From Chrysophaeum taylorii (lineage: Eukaryota > Sar > Pelagophyceae > Pelagomonadales > Pelagomonadaceae): a DNA stretch of 64,000 nt. The position numbers were made by a program, and so were the translations under genes. The notes under the pieces are model-generated. The model was given only the letters and a program-made list of their open reading frames with translations. It ran no database searches and was not told the DNA's origin. Where the stretch lies: contig JAQMWT010000346.1 in assembly GCA_029834535.1 (NCBI GenBank), forward strand, positions 1 through 64,000. Reading direction: 5' to 3'. Positions 58,811 to 64,000 of the stretch are shown piece by piece (position 1 is the first letter of the stretch; each line of letters begins with the position of its first letter).

Positions 58811-59700
58811 AGGATATTTAAGCGGGTCAGTTGCTGCAAGACTGGGTGATCAGCGAAGAGTTCATCCAGCTTGGCTTGCACATCCAGAGAAACGGAACCG
58901 TCAGATGTGCGACACACTCGCATGCCTAGGAGGGTATGGACAGGTTCAAACTGCTCTACAGCATACCGTTTGTGGAGGGCATCCTGTAACTCAGTACTAA
59001 GAGGGTCGTCATTGGACACAATAACAATGTCGTCTACAGACAGACTGCATACGACGAACTTAGCATGTGCGGATACTCGAGCATATAGGCAAGAGTCCGA
59101 ATGCAGGCGTTTGTAGCCAAGGCTACGGAAGAAGCCGTCTATCTCTTTGTTCCAAAGAGATGGTGATTGCCGAAGTCCATAAAGTGACTTCAGCAGTTTC
59201 GGTAGACGTCGGCCCTTGTACTTAGCGTCATCGGGGTCGATAAGCTTGATGCCGTCTGGTAACTGAACATAGACGTTGGCATCAATGTCAGACTGAACGA
59301 AGGCGTTCGGGACGTCTGCATGGTAGACAGGCAATTGCTTGTATGCTGCAATAGCTAGTAGTACCCGGATTGCGGTCATGGTGGCCATGGGGCTGAAGGT
59401 GCCAAAGAAATCGGCGCCAAGAGATGCTAGGAAGCCACGTAGTACGAGGCGAGCCTTGTGCTTAACGTATTTGCCTGCAGAGTCTGTTTTAATCTTCAGC
59501 ACCATCTTGCTGTCAATAGGACGAGAGACACCGTCGGGTAAGGAAAGTTTGAAGCAGCCAAAGCGGATAATGTCGTGGAGTTCCTTGGCGATGGCCTTGA
59601 GGTAGGCGTGCCTGTTTTCAGGCGACAAACCGTGGAGGCACTTAAGTTTATATTCGTCAATGGAAACGTCCGCTTCTTGGACCTTATATTCGTCAGGACC
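58618..59700 (-). pseudogene. Copia reverse transcriptase (RVT_2)
   Basis: The region reads DEYKVQEADVSIDEYKLK (before the first ATG), then KMVLKIKTDSAGKYVKHKAR, YHADVPNAFVQSDIDANVYV, LPKLLKSLYGLRQSPSLWNK and LSVDDIVIVSND with the catalytic DD pair. Copia elements usually have YVDD; here it is SVDD. The frame leaves the RNase H frame at about 58825. The upstream boundary is set by loss of similarity, not by a start codon. Confidence 0.87.
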
Positions 59701-60745
59701 AACAGTGGCTGGTGAATTATAGTTTAGCGACGTTGCGGTCGAGGCAGTGTGCGCAACTTCGGGATAAGCGGAAACAGCGTCAGTAGGAGTAGTAGGGCAG
59801 ATTCCAGTTGAATATGGATAGTAGGGTCGGTACGTAAGACCTGGGTGATAAACTCTGTAGAGACCAGAAGGTATTCCTCCAAGTCAGCCAGAGATGCAGA
59901 AGTAGCGCCAAACTCGGAGGAGTTGTGATCAATAAAGCTGGTCGGCGCCAGGTACGTAAGTGCATATTGTAAGGAAGAAGTGTCAAAGGCAGCAGCGTGT
60001 TCAGTGAACGCAGATAAGAGGGGCTGAGGAATGGGGCACGCAGGTGAACCATCAGTTAAAAGGTTGCAGCTGGGATGCTGGATGCGCACTTGGTGTGGGC
60101 GAAGTAACCATCGACGTGCGGGTAGCGGGCAAGTAAGTCAGTGCGCAACGGGAGAAGAAGACGAGCTAACAACGAATGTTCCCCCTCTGAGCAGATAGCA
60201 GACCAGAGGATACCACCACTGAGATGAAGGGCGGAGAGGGCGGGAGACTTGAACGTAAGAAAGTGGTGGCGAAGATCCCAGCGGAAATCGGCGAGTTTGC
60301 CACCAGCGGCTTTGTAAGCACCAATAGTAGACGCTTGTAACCGGGCTCGGATAGTTTTCATAGAAGTGGCCTTGCGGGTGTTGGGCTGTTTGGAACCTGG
60401 GACAAGAATGAGGTCATCTTGTGCAAAAAGGTCTTTGTAAGAAGGAAGCAAGGGCGGCGGTGACATAGAGCCAGAATCGTCGGCGAGTGTTAGAAGAGGG
60501 AGAAGAGGCAGGAGCAGGGGACGAAAAGAGCTGAAGGAGGTGGGAGTGCCCCTCTGAGGATGAGGAGTCCGTGTCCCCCTCTGAATGACATGGTCTTGAT
60601 AGCGGCGTGGGGTGTGAGCGAGAAAGGCGCGGAGGAGCGTGAGGCGGAGGAGCAAGGTCAGGATCAGGAGTAGGTTGCTGAAGCATGTAGAGGAATTGCA
60701 GCTTGGACGAAACACGAATTTGTCCGTTTTCAGGGTTGAGCGACG
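59701..60745 (-). other. Linker between integrase and reverse transcriptase
   Basis: About 1 kb with overlapping minus-strand frames. A Lys/Arg-rich stretch (SKQPNTRKATSMKTIRAR) and Ser/Pro-rich tract are seen. In copia elements this zone is a variable region without known domain. No catalytic motif was seen. Confidence 0.5.
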
Positions 60746-62154
60746 TCAGCGAGATGGTCGACGCGTGGGAGACGAGCGGTTTTGCGCGTTGGCGCAACAG
60801 AGATATAAATATTTGCGGCGGCACGGTTCCCACTTGTGGTGTTCATGGGGCTCCAATAGAAGGTAACATTCAGCGCCAAAAATCTTGAGCATATCATGTT
60901 GGGGAGTGTTGAGTTGGTTGTAGAGTAGCTGTTGCGGACTCAGGATAGCATGATGAATGCGCTCGAGCGTGGCGTTCGGGAGAAGGTTGTAGCTTTGAAC
61001 GGTGTGTATCACCGCCCACGGGAACATGATGGCTGGTTCCACGATCTTGGCGCCACGATTGTGAGCATTAAGGAGAGAACGAAGGCGAGTTGAGGAGGCG
61101 GGGGCGATGAAACCGATGGCGGACTCAACTTCAAAGTTAAAGTGGTGCATGTACGGCGGGAAGGCGATGAGTTGAACGCCCTTATCGACGCGGTACAGGG
61201 AGGTAATGTGCTGGCTAAAGTAGGGCTTGAAGGCATCGGAGTAGAGGGTGCGCATGTGCACGTTGAGTTGTGTACGACAAAAGTCATACACAAAATCCAG
61301 AGCTTGATAGAACTCCGTGGCGTTGGTGGTGCGTGTAAAGTATACCAAGAGAAATTTGGAAATGAGTTCCTTGAAGACGATGATATGTGTGAAGCCTCCC
61401 CATTCGGATGGGATGGTCACATAGCCGCCGTCGCACGCCCAGACTTCGCCGGCTTTGTGAGTTTGCTCAAAAGAAGGCTTGGTCGCATTGAAATGCTTGT
61501 GCGGGTGGCGCTTGTTGTGTGCGATGCAGTCGGTGCATAAGTCGCGGTATGGTATGTCAGAAGCCGAGAATCCAGGGCGAGCAAGTACGTTGGGGGCTTG
61601 GCAGCGACGTTGTCGGGGCAGTGATGCACCCGGTGGAAGCGATTGGCACGTTCTTTGGCATTGGGATGTTCGGTGGATCCGTGTGCGAGGGACTTACGAG
61701 GAATGGGATGAGCGGGAATATGCCGTTTGCGCCGAACATCGAACTTGAGTTCGGTGTCTAAGGCAGGGGAAGGCGGTGCGTCGTCATCCTGGTGCGCAGC
61801 AGGGTCACTTGGAGGTGCATCCTCATCATCACGAGTAACGAGAGTATCTTCGTAGGACGAAGATATATAGTTTAACGACATTTCGGTCAAGCAGTTGCTG
61901 GAAATAGACATCATAAAAGCTTGTGCCAAAGACAAGGTATCTGTGCTGCACGTGGTGGAAGCTTGATCAATGGTCATGAAATTGGATACATAGGATTTCT
62001 TAGTCACTGCAGCAGTATGTTGGAAGGTAGGGTCCAACATAAGGGATTTAATATCGGCAACGAGGAGCGAAAGGTGCTTGTACAGAGTGCTGTACGTACC
62101 GGCAGGCAGAGCATTGCTGAGGATGTCACAGCAAAGGTCATGGCGTAGAGACAA
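60746..62154 (-). pseudogene. Copia GAG-pre-integrase and integrase, two frames
   Basis: The upstream frame (61417-62154) ends with ANRFHRVHHCPDNVAAKPPT, the HH half of the integrase zinc finger. The downstream frame (60746 to about 61540) begins with RDLCTDCIAHNKR, the CC half, so a frameshift near 61540 splits the HHCC finger. The core then has catalytic acids in VWACDGG, LYSDAFKP and FNFEVES, with about 34 residues between the last two, close to the D(35)E spacing. The later CYLLLEPHEHHKWEP segment is typical of the copia integrase C-terminal part. Confidence 0.82.
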
Positions 62155-62166
62155 GAGGAAAGATTC

Positions 62167-62541
62167 CTATTGTTTGGTGTGGTTGTTGGCACGAATCAAC
62201 TCCGGTCGAGTGGGGTAGCGTAATTTCCCGTTGCGGGGGTCGAGTAAGATGATATTGGCGTACCCTCGGACGGTGGGCAATGGAGCATGCATGGAGTGGA
62301 TTTTAGAGCCGAGTTTGCGGTCACTTCCACGAAGGTACCCTATATAGCGACTATGAGATAAGTGGTGGTCTTCCAGAGCAAAATGAGAGTCCTTGTAGTC
62401 GAAAGAGTTGTCGGTGGCCTTGTAGGTAAGGCAGCCAGGCATCACAAGAGAGCATCTGGACAAGAGCTTTTGTATGGCGGTGCCATAGGTGGCAGCGGAG
62501 CCAACTTGGGGAAGGGCATGGACTATCCACAAGTAACCCAT
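62167..62541 (-). pseudogene. Retroelement frame, possible protease region
   Basis: A 124-residue frame starts just after a (TTAG)n leader with MGYLWIVHALPQVGSAATYG. The SAATY motif could correspond to the Asp-Ser/Thr-Gly-Ala site of copia protease after decay, but no proper DTG/DSG was seen. It is left as a possibility only. Confidence 0.35.
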
Positions 62542-62545
<4 letters not shown>

Positions 62546-62574
<29 letters not shown>

Positions 62575-62640
62575 TCAGACCTCTCCCGAGCATGGGAGCC
62601 AGGCCGGACAGGCAGGAGCCGATCCGGAATCACAGAGGAA
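62546..62640 (-). repeat. (TTAG)n leader block shared with 47578-47676
   Basis: On the minus strand it reads TCCGGATCGGCTCCTGCCTG, then TCCGGCCTGGCTCCCATGCT, CGGGAGAGGTCTGAAG and (TTAG)n. It is matched in the opposite orientation at 47.6 kb. It sits between two protein-coding parts of the element and is more GC-rich than either, so it could be a separate small insertion. Confidence 0.75.
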
Positions 62641-62828
62641 AACCACGCCGTTGGGGCTGAGGCGAGGGACGAGGACTCGTTGATGACGGACCGCCACTGC
62701 GCGCGGTCTTGTGCGAAGTCGTGCAAAAGCGTCGCAGGCCGCAAACGTGTTGGTCCACGAACAATCGACCTGTCCGTCGCGTTCTGCCCAACCGAGCGAA
62801 CCCCATCCCAGCGCGGACTTTCCGGGTG

Positions 62829-63994
62829 CTAACCGGCCAGCCCGGGAGGCGAGCAGGCACCCATAAACGGCTCCAAATATATGGACCTGTCCCGGTCGCG
62901 GGGGATGTCGGAAGCAGTGAACGTATACGTGCTTCCAAAAGCGTCGATGGAAGCATGGTATTTGGTGGTGGCGTTCTCTATGGTGAGGTTGCCGTCGGAA
63001 TGGTGGCCACCAGTTAAGAAGTAGGAGTTGTGTGATGTTGATGAGGTTGTAAGTAATAACCTGTGTGACGGTTGGTTAGTTTCGAAAACGGTTATGTAAT
63101 AGGACACAGGAGTGGGTGAGTTAGTGTGTAAGCTGGCAAACAAGTTATAGAGGATTGTAAAAACCTTGACGTGTATAGGGTACGTTACATTGGGTAACGG
63201 CTCCATAGAGGAGCGTTTAAAGCATTGGGTAACGGCTCCATAGAGGAGCGTTTAAAGCACAACTGATGATAGGTACACTCGGATTGAACAGAGTGAGTAC
63301 GTTGCTCGTGAGCCTGTTGTGAGTGAAGGCGAAGCAGTAACATATTAAGGGATTCAAGGTCAGCCATAGTAAGCTGAGCAGAGCCTGTGCGAGAGTAAGG
63401 TGCAAACGTTTTAGGAATGGGAATATATGGAGGATCGGGGAACACCCGGATCCAGTCTTTGGATACGTGTTTAGGTAGCCAAAGTCGCTTGGGAATAGCT
63501 TGTAGATCATCCACGATCTTTAGGAAGGGGCGTGGATGGAGGATAGGCCACGACAATAATTTAATTGGTCCAGTAGAATATCTGCGTGCGATGCATATCC
63601 ATCTTTCTCTAGATTGGCAGTCGCCACAGAGGTAGGTCGGATACCTATCAACAACATCGACACAGTAATCAAGTGTAGTATGGATAAGGTTGGCCACTGT
63701 GATGTGGTCTTGATGACAGTACTTATGTGGAGGCGTCATCTCCGCCAGTAGTACCAAGGGCTGGAGTAGCTTGATGACAGACAACATGCTGTCGAAAAGA
63801 GAATCGTCCAGCAGGCTGTGTAAGTCTTCTGTCTTATGCTGTTTTGGTAAATTCCTGTCTGTGCAGGGAGGAGTGATCTCAATTATATCACAATAGAATG
63901 TGCGCCTTTCCTCTGGTGAGATTGGGTGAAGATGGTTAATAAAGGCGGGGAGAGATTCAAATAATATTACAGTAGGAAAACGGTGGTGTAACAT
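62829..63994 (-). pseudogene. Unrecognised upstream frames of the retroelement (gag position)
   Basis: Two overlapping frames, 63185-63994 (269 residues) and 62829-63206 (125 residues), were one frame before a 35-bp tandem duplication at 63188-63257 shifted the phase. No zinc knuckle or known gag motif was seen; the first frame has LSVIKLLQPLVLLAEMTPPH and CGDCQSRERWICIARRYS. Position suggests gag, but another element or a host gene cannot be excluded. Confidence 0.45.
63188..63257. repeat. 35-bp perfect tandem duplication
   Basis: Two adjacent copies of a 35-base unit that begins ATTGGGTAACGGCTCCATAG and ends GTTTAAAGC. Because 35 is not a multiple of three it causes the frame change described in the surrounding gag-like frame. 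Confidence 0.92.
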
Positions 63995-64000
63995 ACGAAC

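Larger units (their letters stand above)
57891..64000 (-). mobile_element. Degenerate Ty1/copia-type retroelement, runs off right edge
   Basis: Reading down the minus strand, the order is unrecognised gag-like frame, possible protease-region frame, integrase, linker, reverse transcriptase and RNase H. Integrase before reverse transcriptase is the copia order. The end of pol (NVADGFTKPLADE) is at about 57891-57965. At least four frameshifts separate the parts, so it is inactive as it stands. The GC content is visibly lower than in the host genes. The 5' end and left LTR lie beyond 64000. Confidence 0.85.

Noticed and set aside
62630-62956. Minus-strand 108-codon frame in a GC-rich island of the retroelement
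   Set aside because: No similarity seen; lies partly in the leader-type repeat.

Overview
The window is nuclear DNA of a eukaryotic alga, most likely a heterokont (stramenopile) with a secondary red plastid; a pelagophyte-like genome is my best guess. The genes are GC-rich and closely packed. Introns are few and very short (39-88 bp) and interrupt intact protein families. Two or three genes carry a signal peptide followed by an A-F motif, as in secondary-plastid targeting. MORN, FEA1-type iron, CRT-like and PhoD-like families fit a marine protist. Assignment to a genus would be a guess.

Left part (1-25 kb), in order: the 5' part of a HisA-type histidine enzyme (edge-truncated), NCA2-like, a full ABCC transporter, eIF2A, a three-exon MgtC/SapB protein, neutral ceramidase, a seven-exon ZRANB2-like zinc-finger protein, a secreted glycosyltransferase-like protein, and a giant gene (about 3,076 aa). 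The giant gene joins an EF-hand region to about five PhoD-phosphatase-like modules that have all lost the metal-binding signature.

Middle (25-46 kb): a kinase-like ABC1 protein with a probable N-terminal MATH domain, an FEA1-type iron-assimilation surface protein, a MORN-repeat protein, a CRT-like transporter, a plastid protein with a SnoaL-like C-terminus, a DnaJ-LRAT-PX fusion, an MFS transporter, a plastid zinc-ribbon membrane protein, an FHA-RING protein, an N6-methyl-AMP-deaminase-like protein 22 bp behind it, and a probable thylakoid-lumen protein.

Right part (46-64 kb): mobile DNA surrounds two large genes. Two decayed copies of a Helitron/PIF1-helicase element, with a shared minisatellite, flank a PH/C2/transmembrane (MCTP-like) gene. 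Next comes a gene fusing a gamma-butyrobetaine-dioxygenase-like Fe/2OG enzyme to a PhnZ/TmpB-like HD oxygenase domain, which I think is the most exciting locus. The last 6 kb is a frameshifted Ty1/copia-type retroelement on the minus strand that runs off the right edge.

The genes do not form one pathway; linkage looks like ordinary compact eukaryotic packing with shared divergent promoters. Themes that recur are multidomain fusions, short introns, and simple repeats inside introns or just past stop codons. Several reading frames extend upstream of the first real ATG through GTG or TTG codons, so I chose starts by the first plausible ATG and by homology.
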